NCBI GenBank assembly: GCA_038323575.1
Contig: JBBQHB010000004.1
Location: forward strand, 45,882 to 109,881
Reading direction: 5' to 3'
DNA: 64,000 nucleotides
Origin: CAINVV01 sp038323575
GTDB lineage: Bacteria > Bacteroidota > Bacteroidia > Bacteroidales > Prolixibacteraceae
Position 1 is the stretch's first letter; every line of letters begins with the position of its first letter. Below the pieces are notes generated by a model. The model was not told the DNA's origin. It made no database searches and was given only the letters and a program-made list of their open reading frames with translations. Below, piece by piece: positions 11,801 through 19,681 of this stretch. Both the position numbers and the translations under genes were made by a program.

Positions 11801-12486
11801 TAAGGCCAGAAAACAGCACCATAATAAATCCTGGAAAGCCTACGGCAACAGTGCCTGCTCCTGTTACCCAACCGGCCGGCAAGCCTGCCATACCTCCATC
11901 AACAAGTACTACGAGCAGGCCAGTTACTACCCAACCACAGGATTTGCAACCGGTTACCGGGAAAGAGTTGATTTCCATGAGGAAATACTATTTTGTCGAA
12001 ATAGGTACATTTAAAACGGTTACTAATGCGGCAAAACTGGTTGAAAAGGTTGCAAACCTGATCCCTTACCCGATAGAGATTACCTTCAGGGATAAGTTGT
12101 ACAAAGTCAGATTCGGAGGTTTTGATACCCAGGCAGAGGCGAATGCATGTGTCAGGATGATCATGCAGAAGAGGCTAAACGAAAAAGCACGGATTATTAT
12201 CAACTACGAAGAGATTGGCAGCAACTCACCCGCAGAACTCTCCAAAATCAGCGATGAATGCTTCATCCAGGTAGGTGCATTTAATTTCAAAGAAAATGCA
12301 GCGAATTACTACAAATACATGTCAGGAAAATATCACTATCCGATCGTTCTGATGGAAGAAGCCGGTTTCTACAAAGTACGCTTTGGTCCGTTTAAATCCG
12401 CCCAGGAAACCCAAAAATACAGGGAAATGCTGCTAAAACAAGGAGTTGATTGTTTTAACCGGTGCAGTACGGTTAAGTTCTTTTGA
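8827..12486 (+). CDS. Usher-like outer-membrane protein with three C-terminal SPOR domains
   Basis: 1219 residues from a TTG start. No ATG lies between the upstream in-frame stop and the signal peptide (hydrophobic residues ~28-44, then GQNEP). Residues ~45-190 are a periplasmic N-terminal region. Residues ~205-700 alternate short beta strands like an outer-membrane barrel, and contain a usher middle-domain block at ~318-390 (FGSYPLSDYTNPGW, VELYVNN, KFYGPWGEE, PFSFLPPGEFEYSL). Residues ~700-850 hold carboxypeptidase-regulatory/SdrD-like modules (DGYYSYLGLKAGTYNL). After a Pro/Thr-rich linker come three SPOR-type modules at ~896-970, ~1053-1130 and ~1144-1219, each with YKV[RL][FV].GF/PF. Ushers secrete and assemble pilus subunits. 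SPOR domains bind glycan-stripped peptidoglycan. The fusion is unusual. No PapD-like chaperone lies in this window, but one may lie upstream. Confidence 0.75.
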   Translation: MTGNLKENYFTNCQARHWICAPSKRWAEVVVCLFFILASLGVNGQNEPVYDELSVFFQVQNMGAKEIPAVIRDQEVLLPVSDVFDFLQIKNTLSSGMDTVSGFFLSQDAEYRIDRSKYQVFFQGKTYQLKNTDLVRTETNLYLLSKYFGEIFGLDCKFNIRTLSVSLTTKLEMPAVREMRLEQMRQNINRLKGDVKVDTTIQRNRPAFHFGMADWSAISTQQIGHSTDTRLNLALGAVIAGGEANAYLNYATNEPFKEKQQYYYWRFVNNDRVFLRQTTLGKITTDATSSIYNPVVGIKLTNSPTTYRRSFGSYPLSDYTNPGWMVELYVNNVLVDYKKADASGFFTFEVPLVYGSSKVKLKFYGPWGEERAKEQSISIPFSFLPPGEFEYSLRGGMVEDDKQTIFSRGEMHYGLTNTITMGAGVEYLSSVLSGTTMPFVTLASRPIPNMLLMGEFMYGVRGKGILSLQLPHNIQAELNYTKYQPGQKALINNYLEERKLIFTLPFKLKKISFFNRTTYDQIILPGTGYSTAEWLISAAGKGFSSNLTNYAMFSKSNSPYIYSTLAFSFRLPSGIMFIPQTQYEYSQHEFISFRAGLEKYLFKNGYLSLSYENNFKNRVQSAQFGFRYDLPFAQTGFTATQSNDQTTLMEMARGSLIVDKKTNYVGANNRISVGKGGIVFAPFLDLNCNNKRDKGEPKAFGLNIRINGGTATKNDKDTTVLVLDLEPYTKYLVELDASSFDNVAWKIHNAVLSIVVDPNSLKLVEIPVSVVGEVSGMVMKEKSGTKEGLGRIIVNIYNQNSILAARTMSEQDGYYSYLGLKAGTYNLKIDSAQMKKLSMVATPTSKTAVIKPSIEGDVVDGLDFVLKSTEKEPADTTKKAVPVPQPEKISDQDLSAYLQIAAFIGENNAQRFVNTISAMINTPVKIRFENGWYKVLVDGFTSKEDMERCKRLIVSKNIVPEKSIMEIIRYLSAENKNIAERTKKRIAQGVDLRPENSTIINPGKPTATVPAPVTQPAGKPAIPPSTSTTSRPVTTQPQDLQPVTGKELISMRKYYFVEIGTFKTVTNAAKLVEKVANLIPYPIEITFRDKLYKVRFGGFDTQAEANACVRMIMQKRLNEKARIIINYEEIGSNSPAELSKISDECFIQVGAFNFKENAANYYKYMSGKYHYPIVLMEEAGFYKVRFGPFKSAQETQKYREMLLKQGVDCFNRCSTVKFF

Positions 12487-12509
12487 ACATTGTCACTATT
12501 ATCAACAAG

Positions 12510-12651
12510 TGCCTAAAGTGAGCTAAAGTGAGCTAAAGTGAACTAAAGTGACTAAAGTACTTGCGCTTTAATCAATATCGCACCGTTAATTTGTTATCTC
12601 CAAAGTTCGGAGTTCATAAGTACTTTAGTTCACTTTAGTTCACTTTAAAAA
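12510..12651. repeat. Dispersed TAAAGTGA inverted-arm element, copy 1
   Basis: The left arm (about 12510-12562) is a run of ~10-bp units (GCTAAAGTGA, ACTAAAGTGA) ending in TAAAGTACTT. The right arm (about 12617-12648) is its reverse complement (AAGTACTTTAGTTCACTTTA and so on). About 55 bp of unique DNA separates the arms. The arms could pair into a hairpin of ~30 bp. A second copy of the same design lies at 32072-32183. The function is unknown; here the element follows the usher gene and could act as a terminator. Confidence 0.8.
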
Positions 12652-12703
12652 AGAAACTTTTACCCAAAACTTCCGTTACAATTAAAAACCAAACATTCAA
12701 CAC

Positions 12704-13246
12704 ATGAAAATTCTGAAAATTGTAGTTTTCTCCTTGTTGGGAGTTATTGCGCTGCTGCTGGTTACGGCGATATTTGTAACAAAAGAATACAGGGTTGTAA
12801 GGGAGGTTACGATTTCAAAGCCCAACCAGGTAGTTTTCGATTATGTAAAATTATTGAAGAATCAGAACAACTACAGCAAATGGGCATCTGTTGATCCGGA
12901 GATGAAAAAAGAGTTCAGTGGAACCGACGGAACCATTGGTTTTGTCTCTGCATGGGACAGCAAGGTCAAGGATGTTGGAAAAGGGGAACAGGAGATCGTA
13001 GGAATGAAAGAGGGAGAGCGAATTGACTACGAATTGCGCTTTATCCTGCCCATGGAATCCACAGACCATGCCTACATGACCACAGAGGCAGTCACTGACG
13101 GATCTGCCAAAGTCACATGGTGTTTCTACGGGAAGATTAATTATCCAACGAACCTGATGCTGCTCTTTTTAAACATGGATACGATGCTGGGCAAGGACCT
13201 TGAACAGGGACTGAACAAGCTAAAGACAATATTGGAGCAACAGTAA
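12704..13246 (+). CDS. SRPBCC-superfamily (polyketide cyclase-like) membrane-anchored protein
   Basis: 180 residues. One N-terminal transmembrane helix (residues ~4-25) is followed by a helix-grip SRPBCC domain. It opens with YRVVREVTISKPNQVVFDYV, includes the NNYSKWASVDPEM segment typical of this family, and ends in an amphipathic C-terminal helix (KDLEQGLNKLKTILE). SRPBCC domains bind hydrophobic ligands. Members of this single-TM subgroup are widespread in Bacteroidota and have no assigned substrate. The gene appears monocistronic and is convergent with the next gene. Confidence 0.8.
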   Translation: MKILKIVVFSLLGVIALLLVTAIFVTKEYRVVREVTISKPNQVVFDYVKLLKNQNNYSKWASVDPEMKKEFSGTDGTIGFVSAWDSKVKDVGKGEQEIVGMKEGERIDYELRFILPMESTDHAYMTTEAVTDGSAKVTWCFYGKINYPTNLMLLFLNMDTMLGKDLEQGLNKLKTILEQQ

Positions 13247-13251
13247 AAATA

Positions 13252-13339
13252 TTTTGGATTTTCGATTTTGGATTTTGGAAGTACGATGTAATCTTGATTG
13301 AAGCGTCATTCGAAAATCCAAAATCGAAAATCGAAAATT
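13252..13339. repeat. AT-rich inverted repeat between convergent genes
   Basis: The left part (13252-13278) reads TTTTGGATTTTCGATTTTGG. The right part (13311-13339) is close to its reverse complement (AATCCAAAATCGAAAATCG). The repeat sits between the convergent SRPBCC and propeller genes, so it may form a bidirectional terminator. The same AATCCAAAATCGAAAATC word recurs just upstream of hemH (55399-55416), so it is a dispersed sequence. Confidence 0.6.
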
Positions 13340-13352
13340 GTTGTTGTTCTTT

Positions 13353-15509
13353 CTAATCAAGCAAGTGATGGTACCTTGCCATCCAGTACGGCAGTAAAAA
13401 GAAAGCCCCGTCATCTTCACTTAAACCATCTCCTCCGCCATCCATCTGGTAGGTATTGCTGTTCCATTTGGAGATCGCCCTTTCAGGAGTAGGAATCGGT
13501 TTTGTTGCCTGAGGTTTGAGGAAACGGTCGTTGACGGCACTTTTCCGGATATCCCAGCGGTGAGAATTCTGCATTTTCCAGTTTCTGATGTCCAGCGGAA
13601 TATACTGCATCTCCTGCTCTGCAACCTGCAAACCGCAATCTTTTCCCAATCCGATGCTGGCGATGTAATTCCAGATAGGGATACGATCTCCCTCCTCTGC
13701 TTTCCAACTCCGGGTTAAACTTTTAACAAAGATGGCCAGATCCGGACTATCCTTCCCGTAGCGTAAAAGTGTATAATAAGGCAAAAATGACAATTCATCG
13801 TCAGAATGGTTTATCTCGTAAGGACCGTACATCTTCTGGACCAACATGTTGTCGAGGTAGTGGTGTTCCTTTACCAGGTAGTTGTATACTTTTTCGTACT
13901 TCGAATTTCCTGTAACATGGGCAGCGCTCTTTAAAAAAGCAAGAATCTGCAGTGAATTGATTCCCTTTTCATACATCCAACGAGGAGAACGGTTCAATGA
14001 ATCCGGATTCCAAACGGCCCAGCGGGTAGCCAGACCATCCAGGTCAACCATTTCAAAGTTATGGTCCACAATATGTGTCATAATTCTGTCTAACAACCCT
14101 TTGACACGCTCCTTTATCTCTCCTTTGGCTACCAGGTCATAAAAGATCGGGTAGGCAAACATATGGCCGACCAGCTCATCCGAGCTGGTATCTCCCTTCC
14201 ACTTCCATTTTCCATCAGCCGATACATGCCACTCCCCTCCTTTGCCGGTACTTTCGTCTACAGATACATACGACCGTGCAACATAACCAGGTATCGGATT
14301 AACCGTATTCAGTTTTTCCATCGCAAGATAGGTACGAACGGCATTGTCATATGCATCTTTTGCACCTGTAACCGCAAAGCGGAAACTCTCAGCAGCCAGG
14401 TAGATTGAGGTCCACAATCCGTCATTGTCATTGGTGGAATGCGTATAGGAAGTGGTGTCATTCAACGATTTAAAACGGCATTCAGAGGCAAATCCGTAAT
14501 GCAAATGCCTTTCATTCAGCCGCTTCTCGAAATAGGCCGCTTTCTGTTCAAGTGTCATCGGAACTTTTCGCAGTTCATTGATACCTGCTGAAGTAGCCAC
14601 CCAAACTCTTTTGGAATCGACGGGCAAAATGTCGTTCACATGGTCGCTATCCAGCCAACGTTTGCCGGCATAATAACTCCAGGTCTCCCCGCTTTTACAG
14701 ATTGCCCCCTGGTGGGTTCCGAGCCAAAGATCATTCCCTGAAGGAACAACCGTGGTAACCGGACCGAAGGGGAGTCCGTTATCTGCGGAAAACAGTTGGT
14801 GGTCACCTTTGTCGGAGATAAAGCCCACCGCCGGCTGACATCCGAACCAGATCCCATCCTTGTTACCTCCTGCGGCGAGGCTGCAATAATCCATTCCCAA
14901 ACCGGGAGCCATGACAGCATATGTCAGATTAATCCATCTTCCTTCAATCTTCCGGAACAAACCACCATTGGTTGCGGCCCAGAGCTCATCCCCGCTGCCG
15001 TGGATCAACTGACGGACTGCAAATGATTTAAAATCAGGCAACTTTTGCCAGGTTCCTGCCCATTGCCACACACCAAGATTTGTTCCGACCAGCAAAGTTT
15101 TGGAATCAGTCCAGAGTAAAGCATGGATGGTATCCTTTTCTGCTACCGCAGGAAGCTGTAACTGCTTTTTTTCTGCTGGCTGGCTGATAATACCGATTCC
15201 TCCAAGCCACAACTTACCGGTAAGATCACTGCAGGCAGTCTGCCAGTTCCCGGGAATATTTTCGACCTGCCATTTCCCTTTCGCGAAGAAAAACAGACGG
15301 TTGGCTGAAACAGCAGCGATGCGCTCTCCTACCCTGATCAGTTTAACTACATTGGGTGCTTCTTCGGCCGGAAGTGATACCATGACCATAGATTCCTGCA
15401 AATAAGTTTTACCCTTGCCGGTTTCAGCATCATCTTCTCCGTAAACAGGATGAATAAACGCTATGAAACATCCCGCCACGAAGGCCAGCCCGAGAAAATA
15501 ATTCTTCAT
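13353..15509 (-). CDS. Secreted beta-propeller plus helical (alpha/alpha toroid-like) protein
   Basis: 718 residues with a signal peptide (residues 1-24, ending VYGED). Residues ~60-310 hold about six two-component-regulator-propeller-like repeats of the form (L/W)W.(G/A)T..G(V/L/I), for example LLVGTNLGVWQW, LWAATNGGLFRK, LWLGTHQGAICK and VWVATSAGINEL. Residues ~320-718 are helix-rich, with aromatic and acidic motifs (DGLWTSIYLAAESFRFAVTG, GEWHVSADGKWKW, DDELSFLPYY, GDGLSEDDGAFFLLPYW) that resemble (alpha/alpha)6 glycan-active proteins. I do not recognise an exact family. Reg_prop modules usually form the periplasmic sensor of hybrid two-component systems, so here they appear to have been reused in a soluble secreted protein. 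A glycan- or polymer-related role is inferred only. Confidence 0.65.
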   Translation of the reverse strand: MKNYFLGLAFVAGCFIAFIHPVYGEDDAETGKGKTYLQESMVMVSLPAEEAPNVVKLIRVGERIAAVSANRLFFFAKGKWQVENIPGNWQTACSDLTGKLWLGGIGIISQPAEKKQLQLPAVAEKDTIHALLWTDSKTLLVGTNLGVWQWAGTWQKLPDFKSFAVRQLIHGSGDELWAATNGGLFRKIEGRWINLTYAVMAPGLGMDYCSLAAGGNKDGIWFGCQPAVGFISDKGDHQLFSADNGLPFGPVTTVVPSGNDLWLGTHQGAICKSGETWSYYAGKRWLDSDHVNDILPVDSKRVWVATSAGINELRKVPMTLEQKAAYFEKRLNERHLHYGFASECRFKSLNDTTSYTHSTNDNDGLWTSIYLAAESFRFAVTGAKDAYDNAVRTYLAMEKLNTVNPIPGYVARSYVSVDESTGKGGEWHVSADGKWKWKGDTSSDELVGHMFAYPIFYDLVAKGEIKERVKGLLDRIMTHIVDHNFEMVDLDGLATRWAVWNPDSLNRSPRWMYEKGINSLQILAFLKSAAHVTGNSKYEKVYNYLVKEHHYLDNMLVQKMYGPYEINHSDDELSFLPYYTLLRYGKDSPDLAIFVKSLTRSWKAEEGDRIPIWNYIASIGLGKDCGLQVAEQEMQYIPLDIRNWKMQNSHRWDIRKSAVNDRFLKPQATKPIPTPERAISKWNSNTYQMDGGGDGLSEDDGAFFLLPYWMARYHHLLD

Positions 15510-15535
15510 GTTATTTGTTAATAGTAAATAAATAG

Positions 15536-15632
15536 TCTACAGTCTTTCCGTCGTCCAGTCATCCAGTCTCTCCGTCGTCCAGTCTTTCCCTCTTACCGTC
15601 TCTCCGTCGTCCAGTCTTCCAGTCTCCCCCTC
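15536..15632. repeat. Low-complexity CCGTCGTCCAGTC repeat tract
   Basis: About 97 bp of degenerate repeats (CCGTCGTCCAGTC, CCAGTCTCTCCGTC and similar) lie between two minus-strand genes. It is the reverse complement of the motif that builds the much longer tract at 58957-59282, so the two are members of one low-complexity family. No coding potential was seen. Confidence 0.7.
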
Positions 15633-16602
15633 ACTTCCTCAACTTCCGCTGCAGTTCCATCAAAGGTCTGTACCCGATCAAAATGACCCCCTCATCTTTG
15701 AGCAATTGCCTGATATCCTTATCTGATGTAAAGCAGGCAGCTTCCTGTGCCCGTTTTTCGGCCGTACCGGTAATGGCTTTCAATTCGTCGCTCATTTTGG
15801 AAGCATGGATAAAAATTTCGGTCACTCCGGGCTTCAGATTTTTGATTACAGATGTCCAGAAAGGTTTCACCTCTTTGTACTTTTCCATCTCATCATAAAT
15901 AAAGTAATCGGTAAAGATGAGTCCTTGCTTGGAAAGTTCCTCCCGCATGGCGGGTTGATTGAATTTCAACATTGTAGCCTGGGAAGGCATCCGCATAGGA
16001 AGATTAAATTCCATTGCCAGTTGAACATACGCTTTTACGTATTCAGGAGAATATTGCATTGTGCCCATGTGTGAGTCGATGTGGGTAACAGGGACACCTG
16101 CCGCAAGCGCTCTTTTAATTTGTGCACGTCCTTCAATCAAAGCTTCTTCCGGTTTTGCATGGGCATACACCTCTTCCACGCTTCGCAATAAAAAACCTTC
16201 AGGATCGCAGAGTCCCTTCACCTGATCCCTGGGCGCAACAGGTCCCCAGCGGTAAAAACTCCACTCAGCTGTGTGGGTAAGATGCACCCCAAAATCTTTT
16301 TCCGGGTGTTTTTTGGCATAATCCTCAATGGCGCCCGCCCACGGACAGGGTGTCATGATTGTACCTGAGGTGATCATTCCATTCTCCATTCCGTCAATGA
16401 CAGCCATGTTGGCGGCATTGCACATACCTACATCATCGCAGTTGACAATCAGTAATTTGTCGGTCGGTTTGTAACCCAAACGCTCGCTCAGAAGTTTGGC
16501 CTGACAGTAGCCGGTTTGAGGAAAAAAAGAAAAAAGAAGTAAGAACCAGGAGAGAAAAATGATGGTTCGGCTTGAACCTGAAATTAATTGTTTTGGAAAC
16601 AT
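15631..16602 (-). CDS. ChbG/YdjC-type carbohydrate deacetylase, exported
   Basis: 323 residues from the preferred ATG. An in-frame ATG 87 bp further out (16689) would add 29 residues ahead of the signal peptide and is less likely. The signal peptide covers residues ~12-34. The catalytic domain carries the YdjC/ChbG metal-site signatures: NCDDVGMC near its start (Asp pair), GVHLTHTAE (His), and THIDSHMGT (His-Asp-His). It closes with GVTEIFIHAS and IGYRPLME. From family knowledge these enzymes remove N-acetyl groups from short amino-sugar oligosaccharides. The export signal suggests a periplasmic substrate. The neighbours on the same strand are a propeller/toroid protein and a dipeptidase, so a shared role in scavenging envelope or extracellular polymers is possible. 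Confidence 0.85.
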   Translation of the reverse strand: MFPKQLISGSSRTIIFLSWFLLLFSFFPQTGYCQAKLLSERLGYKPTDKLLIVNCDDVGMCNAANMAVIDGMENGMITSGTIMTPCPWAGAIEDYAKKHPEKDFGVHLTHTAEWSFYRWGPVAPRDQVKGLCDPEGFLLRSVEEVYAHAKPEEALIEGRAQIKRALAAGVPVTHIDSHMGTMQYSPEYVKAYVQLAMEFNLPMRMPSQATMLKFNQPAMREELSKQGLIFTDYFIYDEMEKYKEVKPFWTSVIKNLKPGVTEIFIHASKMSDELKAITGTAEKRAQEAACFTSDKDIRQLLKDEGVILIGYRPLMELQRKLRK

Positions 16603-16721
16603 AGTTATTAATATTAAATAGTTATTGATATTTGAAATTATAAATTGATATTTCACCTTTAGATAGTACAAATAAACCCAATTTTTCACTTATGCATAAG
16701 CCTATTTGCCTTTATTGCATA

Positions 16722-18464
16722 TTATTGCTCCCCTTTAGGAACTTTCAGCCGCTCGCCTGTCCCCTGGATCATCAATAGCTCCCACTCCTTACCATAACCA
16801 GGCTGAAGAGGCTTTTTCGAAATATTCTTCCCGTTTCCGTTATCCTGTATTTGCTCCCCTTCCGACACTTTAATGTTTCCGTCATGGTATTTCATAAAAA
16901 GGTACCGGTAAAAATTATTCCAGTCGCCAACAAGCTTATTACCAGTCCGAACCGAGAAGTCTGAAATATATTTGATCGCCGCTTTAGGATCCCGGTTAAG
17001 CATCTCTGTTGCTTTTTTGTCAACTTCCGGAATTTCTGACCTAAATTGATTTTCAAAACCTGACTGTTTTTGCTCAATTTCGGGATGGATCACATTGTAA
17101 CGCGAATAGGCCCAATTGTTGACCTGGCTGAAGGTCCAGTAGGCAGAAGTTTCAGACCAGGTGATCATCGAACCGTTACCCGGGGCATAACTCTCCGGGA
17201 TACGGGTAATTCCGCAGTACATGGGTGCATAGACACATCCGGCTGCATCATCTACGCCAAACCAGAAGATTCCGCCAATAGGGTCAGGAATGCCTTTGCG
17301 CGACTGGGCTACAAAACTGTAACCGGTTTGCTGGGTGGCTACAGCCCTTTCATTCAGGTACATCACGCTGTCGACCTCAAATTCCATCGGGCGCCAGCGG
17401 TAAGGCGATTTGTACGGACCTGCCCCCGGGTCATTCCGCATATCCATCGGCGTATCTTCATAATGATCGCGCATCCTTGCCATCACATCCTGCAGGGAAA
17501 CAGGCGCATCCGGTTTTACCCAAAGGGGAAGCCGGTTGGAAACATATCCGTTCGGATTGGGTGACTGGTCTGACAATCTGCTGTTGCGGATAAATTTTCC
17601 CATCGCATAGCCGGTATAATCATGATTTTCCCTGATCTCTTTGCTGATATTCCTGAAAAACGACCAAACCCTTGCATCGCAAAAGCGGGCGCCTCCGAAT
17701 TTTAATGGATTGTAGACATCAGAAAAGCTGAACGCTTCGTCGCTTCCCATGTAAAACCCCTGTTTCTTGGCAAAGCTGATCACATCAGCTGAGTGATAAA
17801 CCGTTTGTTTCGTGTCTTTCCAGTTGTTGCTTTTCTGAAACGGGAAAGTCGTGATGCGGGCCTGGTTGGCATGTCCGCTCACATAACCGTCCGGGATGAG
17901 ACGTGCTACCCAGACTGCCCCCTTGTCATATTTCCCTTTCCCGATCAACTCCATGATCCATGCTTCATTGGTATCGGAAATGGAGAATGATTCACCACTG
18001 GTTGCATAACCAAATTCGGCTACCAATTCGGCCATAATCCTTATCATTTCACGGGCAGAATTTGAACGCTGAAGTCCGATCCGCATGAGCGATCCGTAAT
18101 CAAGAATGGCTCCGGGTTGAACAGACAAGGAGTCCAGTCCGCCGAAGGTGGTTTCTCCGATGGCCACCTGGAGTTCATTCATAAACTGAACCACCGAATA
18201 AGTATGCGGAATTTCCGGTATTGTCCCTAACAGTTTGCCGTTTTCGTAGTGATAAACTTCGCACCGACTTCCCGGCAGGTGATCAGCGGCCGGGTAAAAG
18301 GCTATTGCGCCATAACGGGTGTGTGAATCGGCTGCATAGGTTATCATCACGGAACCATCTTTGCTGGCCCCTCTGGTAACGATGAAATTGGTACAGGCTA
18401 ATGTATTGAATATGCTCAATGCGAAAATAAGTAACAGGCTGAATGTGAAAAAAAGATGCTTCAT
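16722..18464 (-). CDS. Peptidase family C69 dipeptidase, secreted
   Basis: 580 residues. The signal peptide is followed directly by Cys24 in ACTNFIVTRGASKDG, the hallmark of C69 dipeptidases. In that family the exposed N-terminal Cys is the Ntn-hydrolase nucleophile after cleavage. Other conserved blocks are TYAADSHTRYG, GETTFGGLDSL, ISDTNEAWIMELIGKG and WFGVDDAAGCVYAPMY. The length is normal for the Bacteroidota form. The C-terminal ~100 residues are a helical extension. Its likely role is to hydrolyse dipeptides in the periplasm or outside the cell. An alternative reading, a lipoprotein modified at the same Cys, is less likely because the Cys is catalytic. Confidence 0.9.
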   Translation of the reverse strand: MKHLFFTFSLLLIFALSIFNTLACTNFIVTRGASKDGSVMITYAADSHTRYGAIAFYPAADHLPGSRCEVYHYENGKLLGTIPEIPHTYSVVQFMNELQVAIGETTFGGLDSLSVQPGAILDYGSLMRIGLQRSNSAREMIRIMAELVAEFGYATSGESFSISDTNEAWIMELIGKGKYDKGAVWVARLIPDGYVSGHANQARITTFPFQKSNNWKDTKQTVYHSADVISFAKKQGFYMGSDEAFSFSDVYNPLKFGGARFCDARVWSFFRNISKEIRENHDYTGYAMGKFIRNSRLSDQSPNPNGYVSNRLPLWVKPDAPVSLQDVMARMRDHYEDTPMDMRNDPGAGPYKSPYRWRPMEFEVDSVMYLNERAVATQQTGYSFVAQSRKGIPDPIGGIFWFGVDDAAGCVYAPMYCGITRIPESYAPGNGSMITWSETSAYWTFSQVNNWAYSRYNVIHPEIEQKQSGFENQFRSEIPEVDKKATEMLNRDPKAAIKYISDFSVRTGNKLVGDWNNFYRYLFMKYHDGNIKVSEGEQIQDNGNGKNISKKPLQPGYGKEWELLMIQGTGERLKVPKGEQ

Positions 18465-18683
18465 TCGTTATTAATTTGTTTTTGAAAAGCCGAATGGAAA
18501 TCGCCTGAGGATTGTTGTCATTCAGGTTGGTGATTCCCGTATCATGCTCATTCGATCAGTAGCTAATTGGCTTCGAATTTAACAACTATTGACGGTTATA
18601 AAAAGGGGATCTAAACAATTTCAAACCACCGAAAAACTAAACAAAAAAAATCCTATTTTGCGCGCAACTTATCTGAAGCTCTG

Positions 18684-19466
18684 ATGAAAAAAATATTGAC
18701 CCTGAACGTTTTGTTTTTGTACGTTTCAATTTCAGCTTTCGCACAATATTCCATGCGTAATGCTCATTCTCATAACGATTACGAACAGAAAACGCCTTTC
18801 TATCTTGCTTACAATAATCAATTCGGATCGATTGAAGCAGATATCTGGGCTGTCGGAGGAGAACTGTTTGTTGCGCACTACAGATCGCAAATAACTCCTG
18901 AAAGAACGATTGAATCGCTGTACCTGCTTCCAATCGTCAAATTATTCAGGTCAAATGGTGGCAAAGCATGGAAAGAGAGCTCATCCAACTTTCAATTGTT
19001 GATAGATTTGAAGACGGAGGTCGAACCGACATTGTCACTTTTGGTTGAAAAATTGAAAAAATATCCAGATGTTTTTGATCCTGGCGTCAATAGAAATGCC
19101 GTTTGCATTACAATAACCGGCAATCGTCCCAAGCCTGAAGAATTTAAAAATTATCCGATTTTTATCTGCTTCGACGGTAACATTGACAAAAAATATGATT
19201 CTGATCAGCTTAAGAGAGTTGCCCTTTACAGTGAAAACCTGGGAAATTACACCAAATGGAAGGGTGTGGAAACAATTCCGGAAATGGAAGCAAATCGCCT
19301 GAAACAAATGATTGATTCTGTTCACAGTATAGGCAAAAGAATCAGGTTCTGGAATGCTCCTGATACATCGGCAGCCTGGAAAGTTCTGATGGATCTTAAG
19401 GTGGATTTCATCAATACCGATCACATCCCGGAGCTTTCAACTTTTCTCATTACCAATAAAAATTGA
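18684..19466 (+). CDS. GDPD/PI-PLC-like phosphodiesterase, secreted
   Basis: 260 residues with a signal peptide (cleaved near AFAQ). The mature start RNAHSHNDYEQ and the following SIEADIWAVGGELFVAH match the active-site blocks of TIM-barrel phosphodiesterases in the GDPD / PI-PLC superfamily (His, Glu-x-Asp, His). Later blocks are LLIDLKTE and the C-terminal FWNAPDTSAAWKVL and DFINTDHI, also typical. The closest architecture is the AIM6-like group, whose substrate is not established. It could be a glycerophosphodiester or inositol-phosphodiester hydrolase. The inositol operon begins ~2 kb downstream, but co-regulation is not shown. Confidence 0.8.
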   Translation: MKKILTLNVLFLYVSISAFAQYSMRNAHSHNDYEQKTPFYLAYNNQFGSIEADIWAVGGELFVAHYRSQITPERTIESLYLLPIVKLFRSNGGKAWKESSSNFQLLIDLKTEVEPTLSLLVEKLKKYPDVFDPGVNRNAVCITITGNRPKPEEFKNYPIFICFDGNIDKKYDSDQLKRVALYSENLGNYTKWKGVETIPEMEANRLKQMIDSVHSIGKRIRFWNAPDTSAAWKVLMDLKVDFINTDHIPELSTFLITNKN

Positions 19467-19471
19467 CTACC

Positions 19472-19674
19472 ATGAATTGCAAGCGTGACTTTAAAGGATG
19501 GACAGGCCTTCTATGCATTTCAGTACTAATTGAATCCATTTTCGGCATCAATCCTGATTATTTAAAAAACCCATCGAATGGCTTGTCAATCTGACTGCAG
19601 AAAAGTGCTTAGAACGTTATCCGATCGGGCCCGATGGTATGTTGTTACTCAGACCAGTGGTTTACAATAAATAG
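19472..19674 (+). pseudogene. Possible frameshifted short gene remnant
   Basis: A short frame starts MNCKRDFKGWTGLLCISV, has a signal-peptide-like segment and runs into LKN at an A6C3 run. In the next frame it continues as PIEWLVNLTAEKCLERYP and IGPDGMLLLRPVVYNK, then a stop. One missing base in the AAAAAACCC run would join the two into a 67-residue product. The second half reads like real protein sequence. I do not recognise the family. It may be what is left of a larger secreted enzyme. Confidence 0.3.
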
Positions 19675-19681
19675 CACAGGT

